Positions 1-39,905 of a DNA stretch of 64,000 nt are shown here, one piece after another. Made by a program: the position numbers and the translations under genes. Source of the stretch: Engraulis encrasicolus (lineage: Eukaryota; Chordata; Actinopteri; Clupeiformes; Engraulidae); NCBI RefSeq assembly GCF_034702125.1, contig NC_085876.1, positions 29,507,079-29,571,078 on the forward strand, written 5' to 3'. Position 1 is the first letter of the stretch. The number at the start of each line of letters is the position of its first letter. A model generated the notes under the pieces. That model saw only the letters and a list, made by a program, of their open reading frames with translations. It made no database searches and was not told the DNA's origin.

Positions 1-137
1 GTATATGTGCCTGTGTCACAATGTGTGTGTGCGTAGCAGTGTGTGTATGCGTGTGTATGCGTGTGTGTACGTGCGTGTAACAGTGTATGCGTGCGTGTGC
101 GTGTAGCAGTGTGTGTGTGTGTGTGTGTGTATGTTTC
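1..137. repeat. Imperfect (TG)n with interspersed GTAGCAGTG words
   Basis: TG-rich tract in which pure TG runs alternate with gtagcagtg words. No coding content is visible. Confidence 0.85.
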
Positions 138-198
138 AGCTGCTGACTGCTGCTGGCTGTACTGACAGAGTCGCCACTCTTGCAAGCCAAATCGCTTG

Positions 199-559
199 AA
201 GGGACACTGTGTGAGATTTTTAATTGTTTATTTCCAGAATTCATGCTGCCCATTCACTAATGTTACCTTTTTCATGAATACTTACCACCAGCATCAAATT
301 CTAAGTATTCATTATATCTGGAAAAATTGCACTTTTCATACATGAAAAGGGGGATCTTGTCAATGGTCCGCCATTTTGAATTTCCAAAAATAGCCATTTT
401 TAGCTACAAAAATGAATCTACTTGGACCATACCAGAGAATATAGTTTATTACTTCGTAAACGTTCATGTAAATATCAAATTTGGCAATAGGCAGCCCAGT
501 TTCAATGAGCAGCATAGTTGCAGTACCTTTTTTGACCATTTCCTGCACAGTGTCCCTTT
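199..559. mobile_element. MITE with aagggacactgtg termini
   Basis: Starts with aagggacactgtg and ends with cacagtgtccctt, a 13-bp perfect terminal inverted repeat 360 bp apart. The AT-rich interior has no transposase. The small ORF through it is accidental. It is a non-autonomous DNA element whose superfamily I cannot assign. Confidence 0.75.
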
Positions 560-1236
560 AAAACACGTGGAGGTTACTTTGTGTGCGTGTGCGTGTATGT
601 GTGTGTGTGTGCGCGTGTGCTTGTGCCTTTATGTGTGTGTGTGCATGTGCCTGTGTGTGTGTGGCATGTGTGGCTTGTGTGACTGAGATAAAGCTTGACA
701 TTTTTAAAATCAGACAACTTGAAATATCACCCTTAAAACTGGAAATATCACCCTTTCCACAGGACGTTCTAAGACACATTTTACTGACCTGCCGTGGAGG
801 CATGAAGGCTAAAAATGAAACGTGGTTTAATCTCCATCCAGCTTTGTATGACTTCCCAATGCATTACCGAAAGCGTTCAAGTTTTTTTCTTTAACCATCT
901 CAGGGTTGTCAAATATAAGGTCCAGGGGCTGGATACAGCCCGTTAGATGGTTCACTTCGGCCCAAGACTTGTAGAGGGGAAAAAAAAAATACGGCTGTCT
1001 AAATAAGAAGTACATCTCGAGCCCTTAACAAAATTTGCTGTACTCTGCCTCCACCTCACTTCCTTGCATTTCTCAAACTATCCTCTCTAAATATAGGCGA
1101 AGAAAGCACCCCCCAAAGACACCATGTCGGTCGGCTGAGAAGTCTTTTTGAGAAGTCTTTTTGAGTATTTGTATGCAACCTGGATCTTACCAGTAGGGTA
1201 GCGCAGTAGAATTACTTTCCTACCCTATGCACAGAG
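560..1236. other. Non-coding, (TG)n at about 580-680
   Basis: Contains a TG microsatellite (about 580-680) followed by unique-looking AT-rich DNA. No exon is recognised. If SLC66A2 continues, it lies 3' of its last visible exon on the minus strand. Confidence 0.6.
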
Positions 1237-1347
1237 TCACTTCGTGGATGGACAGTGTCTCACGGTGTCGATGGAAAATGTAATTAAACGAGAAGGCAAC
1301 TGAGGTGCACTTAACATGGATCTCCTTGGCACAGCGTAGCTCTCTGT

Positions 1348-1349
<2 letters not shown>

Positions 1350-1419
<70 letters not shown>

Positions 1420-1421
1420 CA
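1350..1421. repeat. (TG)n microsatellite
   Basis: About 70 bp of TG dinucleotides with a short GCGCGCG interruption. Confidence 0.9.
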
Positions 1422-1549
1422 CTAAGGTCCCCTGTAACATGCCTTTCCTTGATCCCGGTCTAACCCTGCTTGACCATACAGCAATACATTAGGTGTAAAG
1501 CTAGCCAGCTCCTAGTGACAAATGTAATGACTGAATGTGTGCAGCGACA

Positions 1550-1663
1550 CCCCCCCCCCCATACACACACACACACACACACATACACACACACACACAC
1601 AGACACACACGCACACATTAAACACCCCCTGATAGCCAATAAAGCACACTGCAGTAAAAACAT

Positions 1664-1694
<31 letters not shown>

Positions 1695-1697
1695 CAC
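1550..1697. repeat. C-run, (CA)n and (CACG)n microsatellite
   Basis: A C homopolymer is followed by CA repeats and then by a pure ACGC tetranucleotide run near 1663-1695. Confidence 0.9.
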
Positions 1698-1784
1698 AAC
1701 ACGCCAGTAAATAGAGCCATTACAAAGGCATAACTACAGCAATGGTGGCGTTTATGATCTTCATTTCCTTGGCAATACACACTG

Positions 1785-1932
<148 letters not shown>

Positions 1933-2760
1933 TGTCCACCCACACGCTCTCTACAGCATGAGTGCAGGGGATTTAAGGGGTGCAGGCAGGGGGTTTGCAA
2001 TGCTATTACAGCACTGTACTCTACATCAAAGAAATATTCCTTAGAGCTCAAATGGAGTGAATAAGAGATGATAACTAGCACACTACGCGTAAGCCTGATA
2101 TGTCCACTCTCACTACAGCAGAGGTGCAGGGGGTTCACCAAACAGTCAGTACTCACTGTCATATAAATGTTCCATACAGTCCGAATATAGTGCAGAGGGG
2201 AGGAAATAAGACGTTAGAAGTAGCACACTGTATGTAAGCCTAGACGTGTCGTGCGTACCAAAAGCGCTACCGCTACGCTACCGAAGCAACGGAAATCATT
2301 ATTTCTCTATAAAAGGTCGGCCAATAAAGCAACCAAAGCGAATACACCAGGAGCAAAGCGACCTGGGTGAACAGAGCAAATTTCAGTGATTAAAAGTCAA
2401 CTAAAATGATGGAAACAAGCTATGACACGGTTCGGCAAAAAACAATTGGAGTGTTCAAATCTCCCAGGCTGACAAGCCAGAGCCGCTATGTGATTAGCTA
2501 AATCTAACATGTTTATGTCAAGTCCAGAGCGTATACAGGAAAATTCATGGCGAAACTTCTTACATAACTTATCAAAGTCCAATCTCACGCACATCCAGAT
2601 GCTTTCGGGTGCAGGTTCAAAAAACGTAAAGTTCATAAAATAATGAAATGTCTGAGGAAGGGCCAGGGTGGCCCGAAACGAAACTTCTTACATAACCTCG
2701 GCTACTCAGTAGCTTTCTGGTGTACACACACAGATCGTTTCTGGTGTAAAATGTTCACTT
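1933..2760. other. Non-coding interval
   Basis: No exon seen. Near 2645-2690 the words ggcccgaaacg and aacttcttacataac recur (the latter also at 2557-2571), suggesting an old dispersed repeat. The missing C-terminal exons of SLC66A2 were looked for on the minus strand and not found. Confidence 0.5.
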
Positions 2761-2779
2761 ACTGTATGTGTATATGGGC

Positions 2780-2865
2780 GCTGTATGTGTGTGTGTTTGT
2801 GTGTGTAATATCTCACCTCATGCCTATAGGCATGGCCTGTGTGCATGTGTGTGCATGTGTGTGTG

Positions 2866-2921
<56 letters not shown>

Positions 2922-2930
2922 TGTGCCTGC
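2780..2930. repeat. (TG)n / (GCGT)n microsatellite
   Basis: TG runs leading into about 12 GCGT tetranucleotides. It ends only about 10 bp from the splice donor of SLC66A2 exon 4, so it begins the following intron on the minus strand. Confidence 0.9.
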
Positions 2931-2938
2931 ATGCCTCA

Positions 2939-28089
<25,151 letters not shown>

Positions 28090-28090
28090 T

Positions 28091-28165
28091 CATTCATTCA
28101 TTCATTCATTCATTCATTCATTCATTCATTTAGCTAGTTAGTTTGTTGGTTAGTTAGTTAGTTAG
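28091..28165. repeat. (ATTC)n and (TTAG)n short tandem repeats
   Basis: About ten ATTC units at 28091-28129, followed by GTTAGTTAGTTAG near 28150. Confidence 0.9.
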
Positions 28166-28439
28166 GCCTATTTAGTGCACTAGGCTAAGCCTACTCCTCA
28201 CCGTTACCGGCCTATTCAGGTACCGGTAGGCTAGTTGGGTTCAAAACTGGTGCTGTATAATTGTATTGATCCTGGAGGAAATTAAGGTGTCTAATAGGCC
28301 TACGGATACACACTGCGCAGAGTAAACTTATTAATAATAGATGGCTGCATATAAGGTACTGTACATAAAAATAGAAAGCCTTTTATTGTCAATTATCACA
28401 TTTGAATGGGATTTTAAGCCTCCATACACAGTGCACACA

Positions 28440-29395
28440 GTCCTTGATAAATGAACACAGTCTTTAGTGCAAGAAGCCTATGCGTTCAGAATTATGACAG
28501 CTTTTTGAGGGAGGAAGCTGTCCTTCAGTCTATTGGTTCTGGCTGGCAGCCGTATTGACCTGTAGCGCCTACCAGAGGGCAACAGCGTTAACAGGTAGAA
28601 GCCAGTGTGCGAGTCGTCTTGGGCTGGGCCTTTTTTTTTTACCAGAGCTGAGGTGTTTATTGACTAGGAGATGTGTAATTTGAACGAGTCCACATGTTCC
28701 GAACGTTCGCCATTGATGTACAGGAGGGAAGGAGCAGCTCTGTTTCGACGGAAGTCCAGGATGAGTTCCTTTGTCTTGGAGATGTTAAGGGGCAGGGCCC
28801 GGTTGTTGCATGCACCCCATGAGTGCGTTGCAATATGCGACCTTGCCTCCTCCACTTGCTTCTCTCCTCGTACCAGGAAGTAATATGTCATGATGACAAC
28901 AACATTATATTTCAATATCTTGCAAAAGCTCAATTGTATAGTCATTTTCTCATTTTCAAATAGGATGGTAAATGAAGAATAGTCCTTCGGAGGAGGGGCC
29001 AGGAGGCGGGACGAGGAAACAAGCGCAAGTGGAGGAGGCAAGGTCGCATATTACGCACACCATTCCTCAAGTTTCATGACCTCATCCCTGTAGCCCTCCA
29101 CGTTCCCATCTGTTATCAACACCCCACCACTGTTTTGTCGTTGGCGAATTTGACAATGATCTTCCCTGGGTGGATGGGGCTGCAGTCGAAAAGAGAAGTG
29201 GGCTCAACACACACCCCCGCAGGATAGCTGGTGCTGAGGCAATGGACAAGAAAGTCTTTGATCCAGGAGCAGGTGGATGGTGGGAGTATTATGGTGTTGA
29301 AAGCTGAGCTATAGTCGATGAAGAGCATTCTGACATAGCTGCCTTGTTTCTCCAAGTGACTCAGAAGAACAGACATTAGGTCCAAAAATTCTAAA
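28440..29395 (-). mobile_element. Degenerate non-LTR retrotransposon (LINE) reverse transcriptase
   Basis: On the minus strand two frames carry RT motifs. At 29385-29116 the stretch [16 protein letters not shown] is the catalytic-domain block A region, followed by ANDKTVVGC. At 29041-28664 ISKTKELILDFRR is the downstream RT block. 28470-28640 (gaggaagctgtccttcagtc) resembles the 3' part of fish LINEs. Order and frames are disrupted; it is a dead copy. Confidence 0.82.
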
Positions 29396-29668
29396 ACCCC
29401 AAAACTGCAGCTAAAACTATGTAAACTGAGATTGTCAAAATGTGTAAAACAAATAATGAGAAGAAGAGTATGAAGTGTGAAGTAACATTATTTATTAGGA
29501 GGCTACAGGTTGCTCTAGGCCCCCTCGAAAGGCAAATATGATTCACACTAACAATGTTAGTGTTAAAGGCCGTGTTCGCACCAGATGTCCACCAGGTGAC
29601 ACTGTGTGACCAGTGTGTGGGCTCAGTGGGCTCAGTGGGCTGGTGTGTGTGAGGAGGAGGCTGTTACC

Positions 29669-29858
29669 CAGTGGTGTAGTCTACGTAGAACGCAGGTATA
29701 CGGAGTATACCCACTTCTAAATTTTAGGGATTTCAGTATACCCACTTAAAATTGATTGATCCATTGTTTAGAATAGCATAAATATATACAGTATACCCAC
29801 TTCAAAAAATGCTTGAATATACAGTATACCCACTTCAAAAAAGTAGACTACACCACTG
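29669..29858. mobile_element. 190-bp hAT MITE with 8-bp target duplication
   Basis: Ends cagtggtgtagtctac and gtagactacaccactg are perfect inverted repeats. CTGTTACC flanks both sides (29661-29668, 29859-29866), the 8-bp duplication typical of hAT. The interior has the phrase agtatacccactt four times. Confidence 0.93.
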
Positions 29859-30107
29859 CTGTTACCAGAGCCACAATGGAGGCAACTTGCCCTCAAGGGG
29901 ATGGATGAAGATTGGGCAACAAGATGAACTCTGAACACACACAAACTGACATATACCCACACACTAACACCACACCTAAACACAAACACTCCTGAACTGA
30001 GCCAAACTACCCCAGCAAAAGGGGTCAAAACATGTAGGGTCCAGGATTTGGGTCCCACATGGAGCGAGGGCCCCACCTTGTTGGTGTGCTCCAACAACAG
30101 TGGCCTC

Positions 30108-30149
30108 AGACACACACACACACACACACATACACACACACACACACAA

Positions 30150-30234
<85 letters not shown>

Positions 30235-30246
30235 TACATACACACA
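30108..30246. repeat. (CA)n microsatellite
   Basis: About 135 bp of CA with ATA interruptions. Confidence 0.97.
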
Positions 30247-30890
30247 GGTCCACGCTTCTTATGCACCCTCCGTCTGTGGACTGCACAGTTTCCTATGAAA
30301 GACGAAAGAAAACGAGATGTGATTTCTACAGCCTATTATATTATTAAATATCTTGATTAAATTCATTTCACACATTACGCACACTTTACAATTATGAAGT
30401 TTACACGCATATAGACACATACTTTAAAAATATAAATGTGTGTGTACAGTTTTAGGACACTAAGTGTAATATAAGACATGTAGACTCATGATGTGCGCCG
30501 CTCCGCCAGTGGGACGATGGGAACATTCATTGAAAACACTTTATTATCATAACACTACACCCAGGGCCGGATTAAGGTGGCTGGGGGCCCCCAGGCAACA
30601 CGTTGCTGTAGGCCCCCTCGAAAGGCAACGTTTGTGACAATATTTCAGTACATAGAGAGTGTCGTAATTCCAAGATAGGAATTTAGGATGATATGTCTGC
30701 CAACAGTGGAGAGGATTTTTTCAATAACATCTTATTAGTAGAGAGGTTAAGACAAAAAAAAGGGCCTTTGACTTCAAGTCATGATGCAAAGGTCCCCTTT
30801 GGCATGGAAGTACCTTAGGGTCATACAAACAAATTTATCCTAAGACACAAGTGAGATCACTCTTTTTTTCGGAAATAAACACGTTTTTTC

Positions 30891-31985
30891 AAAATGGCCG
30901 CCAATGCATCGAAAAATTCTCTATAGAGTCTATAACTTTGCTTCTGTTACCGCTATGATGACAAACTTGGTGTCAAAGTATACATTTTTGGGGTCAAGGA
31001 ATCCAATAAAATATGTATCAAGTAAAGAAAAACAACAGTTTATCCATAAAATGATAATTGGAGGTAAAATATGCGATTTTTCAATTTAAAAAATGTGTGA
31101 CAAAAGCATATTGCGTTCATACGTTAGTTAAATACATATCAAATAAGTGTTCAATAAGTGTATTGTAGAGAGTAGGACAACAACAACTATGTTCACAGTT
31201 TGAGGTAGGCATGCCATACCAACAATAGTGATTAAAACTCATAGCTTTGCGTCAAAATGGCCGCCAATGCATCGGAAATTCCCTATAGAGTCTTTAACTT
31301 TGATTGTTATTACTATGATGACAAACTTGGTCTCAAAGTAGCCTATACATTTTTGGGGTCAAGGAATTCAATAAAATATGTATCAGGTAAAGAAAAACAA
31401 CAGTTTACCCATAAAATGATAATTGGAGGTAAAATATGCGATTTTTAAATTAAAAAAAAAAGTGTGCCAAAAGCATATTGCGTTCATACGTTAGTTAAAT
31501 ACTTATCAAATAAGTGTTCAAATAGTGTATTGTAGAGAGTAGGACAACAACAACTATGTTCACAGTTTGAGGTAGGCATGCCATACCAACAATAGTGATT
31601 AAAACTCATAGCTTAGCGTCAAAATGGCCGCCAATGCATCGGAAATTCCCTATAGAGTCTATAACTTTGCTTGTTATCACTATGATGACAAACTTGGTTT
31701 CAAAGTATACATTTTTGGGGTCAAGGAATCCAATAAAATATGTCTCAAGTAAAGAAAAACAACAGTTTATCCATAAAATGATAATTGGAGGTAAAATATG
31801 CAATATTTTACATTTAAAAAATGTGTGACAAAAGCATATTGCGTTCATACATTACTAATAATTAAGTGCATATGAAATAAGTGTCCAATTAGTGTATTGT
31901 AGAGAATAGTAGGACAACAACAACTATTTTCACAGATTGAAGTTTGAAGATTGAAGATTGAAGGCATGTCATACCTACAAGAGTG
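30891..31985 (+). repeat. Three direct copies of a 365-bp unit
   Basis: Each copy begins aaaatggccgccaatgcatc and includes ttttggggtcaaggaat, aagaaaaacaacagttta and aggacaacaacaactat. They diverge by a few per cent. Small ORFs of about 60-77 codons recur in each and are presumed chance. Confidence 0.92.
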
Positions 31986-32689
31986 ATTAAAACTCATAGC
32001 TCAGTGTAAATGCATTACTAACACTTTCTATTTAGACATTACAGCACTATGGGAACATGAACCATGGCATCCACAGAGAGACATGCAAGGCAGCTTCTGC
32101 ATGAAGCAATTGCAAGGTGCTTTACAATTAGTTTTACACTTGCTAATGTTCTGGCAAAATTGCTTTACCTGAAAAGCTACTATCAGGAGGTGCTGATGGA
32201 GTGCATCACTGCTTGGTGACATGTGATCAGTCTTTTCTTTGGTGGAAGAAGAGGGATTAAAGTAACGTTAAAATATATTTCAAATGTTACCTACTATCAA
32301 TTAGACAAGGATTTTCATTATCAATACTGATGCTGATTTCGCTTTTCATTGTGCATTATTATGAGCTTCGTTTACTTTTACGGGCTAGTCTCAGATGACG
32401 CAAGTAACGCAGGCGCAGTTTTAGCAGCAGAAAAGCTATTCGGCTTGCGTTGATGAAAATAAACTTCTGGACTATTTACAAATTTCCAAATGCTTCGTTT
32501 TGTGGGCACAGACCATATTGTACTACTGTAGAAGTTTGGTGTCGTGATGTGATTTTTGTGGGGTAAGTTTGGAGATAATGTCCGGGATCCATGTGCGCTT
32601 GTGACAAGCTATCCGGAATAAACATCGAATAACCCGGTAACTCTGTTGATGTAAGCCTAAGGCAGAAAACACTTTGGGTGGACTACTAG

Positions 32690-33340
32690 ATGGCTGTCAC
32701 GGTTCAAATGGCATTAGGGTGAATCTTCTCCGAACCATCACTCTAAGGACTTTCATTGCATGCCAAGCAATTGTGGGGCTGGTATATGACTGTGAACAGT
32801 GGCAACATGTATGACTGAGATGGAGGGCATGAAGTAGCCTCCGTAAGGCTGACATAATGTGCAGCCCATGAGATGCATTCTCCAGCTATAAGGTTCTCTT
32901 TCAAAAGAATGTTTCTGACTCTCTCCTACCACTGGTAACCTTCTTCAATTACATTGATGAGAGGACAGGAGGCTGGATGAGGATCATGACTGTTGGTATT
33001 CAAGGCAGGAACATATAAGACCTCATCGGGTGGCAGAGACACATCTAGATCCTTGTGAAGTGGCAAGGATATCACATCCCCATTCCCCATTTTAGCTGGA
33101 TCTAGGATGTTGGCTGTCTGAGGAAAATTGCTGTTGAATGCTGATGCATGTTCCATGGAGGGCTGATGTTGCTGTCGTTGATGAAGGGTTATGGTCAATG
33201 TTGTCAATACCACCAGTTGTGAAGACACCCTTAACTGCCTGAAGTGGGGCCAGAACACCATTCTTTTACTTTTCTATCCAAGGCAAAGGTGGCAGCCCTC
33301 CTCAGTTCCTTTCTGTTGCCCACCTCACCTAAGAAGGTGG
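32690..33340 (-). pseudogene. Decayed multicopy-type ORF inside the hAT element
   Basis: Read on the minus strand, coding-like pieces succeed each other in different frames: EVGNRKELRRAATFALDRKV (about 33322), then FTTGGIDNIDHNPSSTTA (about 33227), then ISLPLHKDLDVSLPPDEVLY (about 33073), then ENLIAGECISWAAHYVSLTE (about 32895). A TAG separates the last two. I recall similar 'DNIDHNPSSTT...' proteins as multicopy in fish and invertebrates but cannot name the family. It is not hAT transposase as far as I can tell. Confidence 0.55.
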
Positions 33341-33501
33341 TTCACATGATGGTGATGATGATGATGATGATGATGATGTTGGTGAAGTCTTGTTTGGTGG
33401 ACTCATCAGTTATGCGCCGTGTTTTTACTGGGCAGTCAGGCTCTTCATGTTTTTTTTCTTTCTTTTTCTTTCATCAAGCTTTTGCATACAACAGATGTAA
33501 A

Positions 33502-34213
33502 CTATGAGTTTTAATCACTATTGTGGGAATGACATGCATACCTCAAACAGTGAACATAGTTGTTGTTGTCCTACTCTCTACAATACACTAATTGAACACT
33601 TATTTGATATGTATTTAACTAACGTATGAACGCAATATGCTTTTGTCACAAATGTTTAAATAAAAAAAACACATATTTTACCTCCAATTATCATTCTATG
33701 GATAAACTGGTGTATTTTCTTTACTTGAGACATATTTTATTGGATTCCTTGACCCCAAAAATGTATACTTTGACACCAAGTTTGTCATCATAGCGGTAAC
33801 AGAAGCAAAGTTATAGACTCTATAGGGAATTTTTGATGCATTGACGGCCATTTTGACGCTAAGCTATGAGTTTTAATCACTATTGTGGGTATAACATGCC
33901 TACCTCAAACTGTGAACATAGTTGTTGTTGTCCTACTCTCTACAATACACTATTGAACACTTATTTGATATGTATTTAACTGAAGTACTAACGCAATATG
34001 CTTTTGTCACACATTTTTTTAATTAAAAAATCACATATTTTACCTCCAATTATCATTTTATGGATAAACTGTTGTTTTTCTTTACTTGATACATATTTTA
34101 TTGGATTCCTTGACCCCAAAAATGTATACTTTGACACCAAGTTTGTCATCGTAGCGGTAACAGAAGTAAAGTTATAGACTCTATAGAGAATTTTTCGATG
34201 CATTGGCGGCCAT
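33502..34213 (-). repeat. Two inverted copies of the 365-bp unit
   Basis: Reverse complements of the left-arm unit, e.g. attccttgaccccaaaaatg at about 33745 and 34105. Preceded by a GAT trinucleotide run at 33346-33376. Confidence 0.92.
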
Positions 34214-34577
34214 TTTGAAAAAACGTGTTTATTTCCGAAAAAAAGAGTGATCTCACTTGTGTCTTAGGATACATTTATTTGTATGACCCCAAGGTACTTC
34301 CATGCCAAAGGGGACCTTTGCATCATGACTTGAAGTCAAAACTCACTTAACCTCCCTACTATTTTATGCAATTACTGAAAATATACCCCTTTGGCCAATC
34401 GGGTGCCCTTTGGCAGGTGGGGGGCCCTAGGATGCAGCCATGTCTAGCCTGTGCATTAATCCAGCCCTGACTACACCACTACGACATGTCCCAGAGTGGA
34501 TAGTAATATATTGTACTACAACGTGGCTGTTGCCATTCTTGTAACAGCAAATTGACATGTCTTAAAAGGTTACTCAC

Positions 34578-36919
<2,342 letters not shown>

Positions 36920-38260
36920 ACTAGGCACGTGAAAAGTAAGCGTGTCCAATCGGCATCAGCAGTTGGAGATGTCGACTTGCTGAGGCAGCTGAAGAGGTAG
37001 ACTTGCTTATTATGGTGGCAGCTGGTGAGGACCTCCACTCATCTCATCTCACATGTCCAACAGTACATACTGTGAAAGCATACTGTATGAAATCTGATCA
37101 ATACTAAAATATCTTCGTCATGGCGTCAGGCAGATGTTTGCTTGCATGTTGTGCTCATCCTTTGAGTGGCATTTCTAGTCAGGTGAAGATGAACAACACC
37201 ATCAGGTAAAACCGGTTTAGACCAGTTCTGATGGGTGGACTAAAATCAGGGCCCAATCCCCAGGAGCCACAGGCAGGGTTGGAGATGGGCTGGGGCCCCT
37301 AGGCTACAGGTTGCTGGCGGCACCCACAGAAGGCAAATTTTGCGACAAAATTACACAGCCAGCGTAATAATTCCAAGCAAAGGAATTAAGAATAACATAT
37401 TTGTAAATATTTTTTTCTATACTGCTCTTGTCAAAATCCTACCCTCCACTCCCCTTTGGCCAATCAGGGCCCCCCTGGCAGGTGGGGGCCCCTAAGCTGC
37501 GGCCATACCCATTTCCAAGAGGCTTCACGTACCACCTTATACAGTGCTTCCCAAACTTTGTTGTCTTGTGTCCCCCCGTGCCCTTTTTTGTCATTAGACT
37601 ATTCCAGGGGTTCCCAAACTTTACCATGACAAGGCCCCCCATATACCGGTAGATTCCAGCCAAGACCCCCCCTTACATGAGTCATGCCACACAATTTTTT
37701 TCCTGCGCACCCACTTCCACAACCATATCCTATGTCTGTGTGTCAGTGCCCCATGTGATTTATAAGATAACGATAATAGTAGGTCAAATGTTCAGAGATG
37801 GAATCGATTATTATGAGGAAGTTTTTAACTAATGGGAATATTGTTTAGCTTTCTTTTGTTAATTTTGGTGAACATCAATGGGTATTCAATTATTTATTTT
37901 GTTTTCTAACAAGCGCTCCTACTCTTCTTGGATGTCTCATTCAAGATGGCGAAAAACTAGTTTCTGAAGACTGTGAAGCTGGTAAGACTGGTTTTCGAAA
38001 ATGCCTTAGTCTTTCTCAACGGGGGCTCTATAGGCCCCCAGGGCTACAAAGCAAAACAAAAAAGGAACTGCATTGTTGAAAATGAGTTGTTATGATTTCA
38101 ATGACAAATAAATCAAAATATAAAGTTAAATAAAATGATTGATCTGCAAAGAATGTGATAACATAAAGTCTCAAAACAGCCACATGCCAATAATATACCT
38201 AAAACTACTTATGTTGGACAACAGGATATTTTTAAAGGTATTATTTATTTTTTTAAGTAT
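36920..38260. other. Intergenic, hAT-like relics
   Basis: 37240-37510 contains ggggcccctaggctacaggt and gggccccccc-type words related to the 30562 element's ends. 37545-37680 contains ttcccaaactttgttgt and ggggttcccaaactttacca, typical hAT termini. No gene recognised. Confidence 0.5.
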
Positions 38261-38261
38261 T

Positions 38262-38424
38262 ATTTATTGTTTATCTCAGACAGGACAGTGAAGAAGAGAC
38301 AGGCAGCGAGTTGGGAGAGAGAGACGGGGAAGGGACGGCAAAGGACCCGGGCCGGGAATCGAACCCGGGTCGGCCGCGTAGAAGACGAGTGCCCTACCAT
38401 ATCAGCCAAGGTAGGGCCAGGATC
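38262..38424 (-). mobile_element. tRNA-derived SINE, family A, copy 6
   Basis: Inverted: gggaatcgaacccgggtc B-box complement, ccctaccatatcagccaagg head complement, acaggacagtgaagaag body. Confidence 0.87.
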
Positions 38425-39130
38425 TTTTTAAAGTCATTTTGCTCAATTTGGAGCTACGGTATGCACAATTACTGTTTTTTTGCTTTGTACAGCCACCAGT
38501 GGCAGTCAGTTGCCCTGCCAATCAAGATGACCCACTTGGCCACAACATTAGTGATGTCATTCAGATCCTGCCTGCTCTTGCTGGGCATCAACATCAGCTG
38601 CAGCTGGAGGTCAGCTCAGGTGAAGATGGTGATGGGTGGTGGCGGTCAGAACAATTGCACATTGAATCAAAAATTCAAAGAAAGCAATTGAATGTACAGT
38701 AGGTTCGGTCGTGTTGTTTCTCAGCAGAGACGTGACCAGCCCAGTGAGCTCGGACATTATTAGGGCTTGATGTGGTTCTGATATGATATGATTGTAGTTT
38801 CCCAGTAAGACTCCGCCAACGACATTGTCCCTTGCACTTACAGTACAGTGCCGTGTTTTTGTTTCCTCAAGGCGTCTCACTGCCTATTGATGAGAGTCAA
38901 CAGTGTAATCTATAGGGAAGGAGTGCTGGTCATACACTACATATTGTAATCTGATTGAGTTGGAAAATCTCATACAAATGCTGTGCGTGCATGGCACACA
39001 TAGGACTTGAGTGAGAGAGAGACAGAGAAGAGAGATAGAGAGAGAGAGAGAGAAATGAATGAGCAACCTCTGTAACATCCACAATTTTTAGTGCAGTGTT
39101 ACATGTTTGACAAATCTGTACAGATTTTTT
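38425..39130. other. Intergenic, non-coding
   Basis: A GA-rich stretch at 39010-39055. No exon recognised. Confidence 0.45.
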
Positions 39131-39135
39131 TTAAG

Positions 39136-39198
39136 AAAGAAAAGAAAAGAAAAGAAAAGAAAAGAAAAGAAAAGAAAAGAAAAGAAAAGAAAAGAAAA
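39136..39198. repeat. (AAAGA)n pentanucleotide
   Basis: About 12 AAAGA units. Confidence 0.95.
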
Positions 39199-39829
39199 AA
39201 GAATAACAGAAGTTCAAAGCAAAGATTGAAACATTTTAGCAGCTCAGATTTCTGGAACATTCTGAAAGACAACACAGTTTTCAAATATTTATTATTTTCC
39301 TTCACACAGGTACTGTATAAAGTATTACATTGGATTCCAGCTTTCAACCACTTTTTGTTATGAAACTCTGGTCTCTTGGTAAATCACATTTGGTTCACAG
39401 AAAAGGTGACTTGCAACGGCACCAGACAGACATTTCTGAAGGAATCACTTTTGGAGAATGTAAGCGCAACACTACAATTATGGCCCAATAATCGAACTAT
39501 CTATTTTCAAAACTGACATTTCGGGCAGTCAGACCTTCATCATCAGAGTAACCAAAAATATATGTATACATACTGAAGCGCTCTCTTTTCCAAAATGAGA
39601 TATATCCATTTTATGGTTGGGAAATTGAAATTTTTGTATTGGTCATTCCATTGAATTGCATTGCAAAATGCATTTTATAGAGGTTAAAAAAGTATGTTCT
39701 CAAAACATTTGAATGGCAAGATTTCACACATAGATGATAGGACTTTTTAACAGTCAATTCCAATATTAAAATGCAAAAAGTCAAAAATAGTGGATATAGC
39801 GTTTTGGAAAAGAGCTATTCATCTATATG

Positions 39830-39905
39830 CTCATTACATTACATTAGGCAGACGCTTTTATCCAAAGCGAGTTAAAGTCAAGGACACAATCAATCATAAG
39901 CAGCA
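39830..39905 (+). mobile_element. SINE-like repeat D fragment
   Basis: attacattacattaggcaga and cttttatccaaagcga match the start of the copy at 13553. Confidence 0.65.

Larger units (their letters stand above)
30562..34469. mobile_element. 3.9-kb hAT-type element with complex terminal inverted arms
   Basis: Starts cagggccggattaa and ends ttaatccagccctg. An 8-bp duplication ACTACACC lies at 30554-30561 and 34470-34477. The arms match over about 200 bp (tcaagtcatgatgcaaaggt at 30775 and complement at 34320). The left arm continues as three direct copies of a roughly 365-bp unit (from about 30891, 31254 and 31621). The right arm carries two inverted copies (33502-33855, 33856-34213). No hAT transposase was recognised; a different decayed ORF lies inside. 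It is inserted downstream of the type II membrane protein gene's last recognised exon. Confidence 0.9.

Noticed and set aside
28440..29395. Functional reverse transcriptase gene
   Set aside because: Frame breaks and disordered blocks show a dead LINE fragment.
30904..31848. Repeated 60-80-codon ORFs
   Set aside because: They lie in the 365-bp subrepeats of the hAT element, on both strands, with no known domain.
36920..36949. Longer N-terminus MDTLTFHVPS for the type II protein
   Set aside because: It would begin at a TTG; the first ATG is at 36919.
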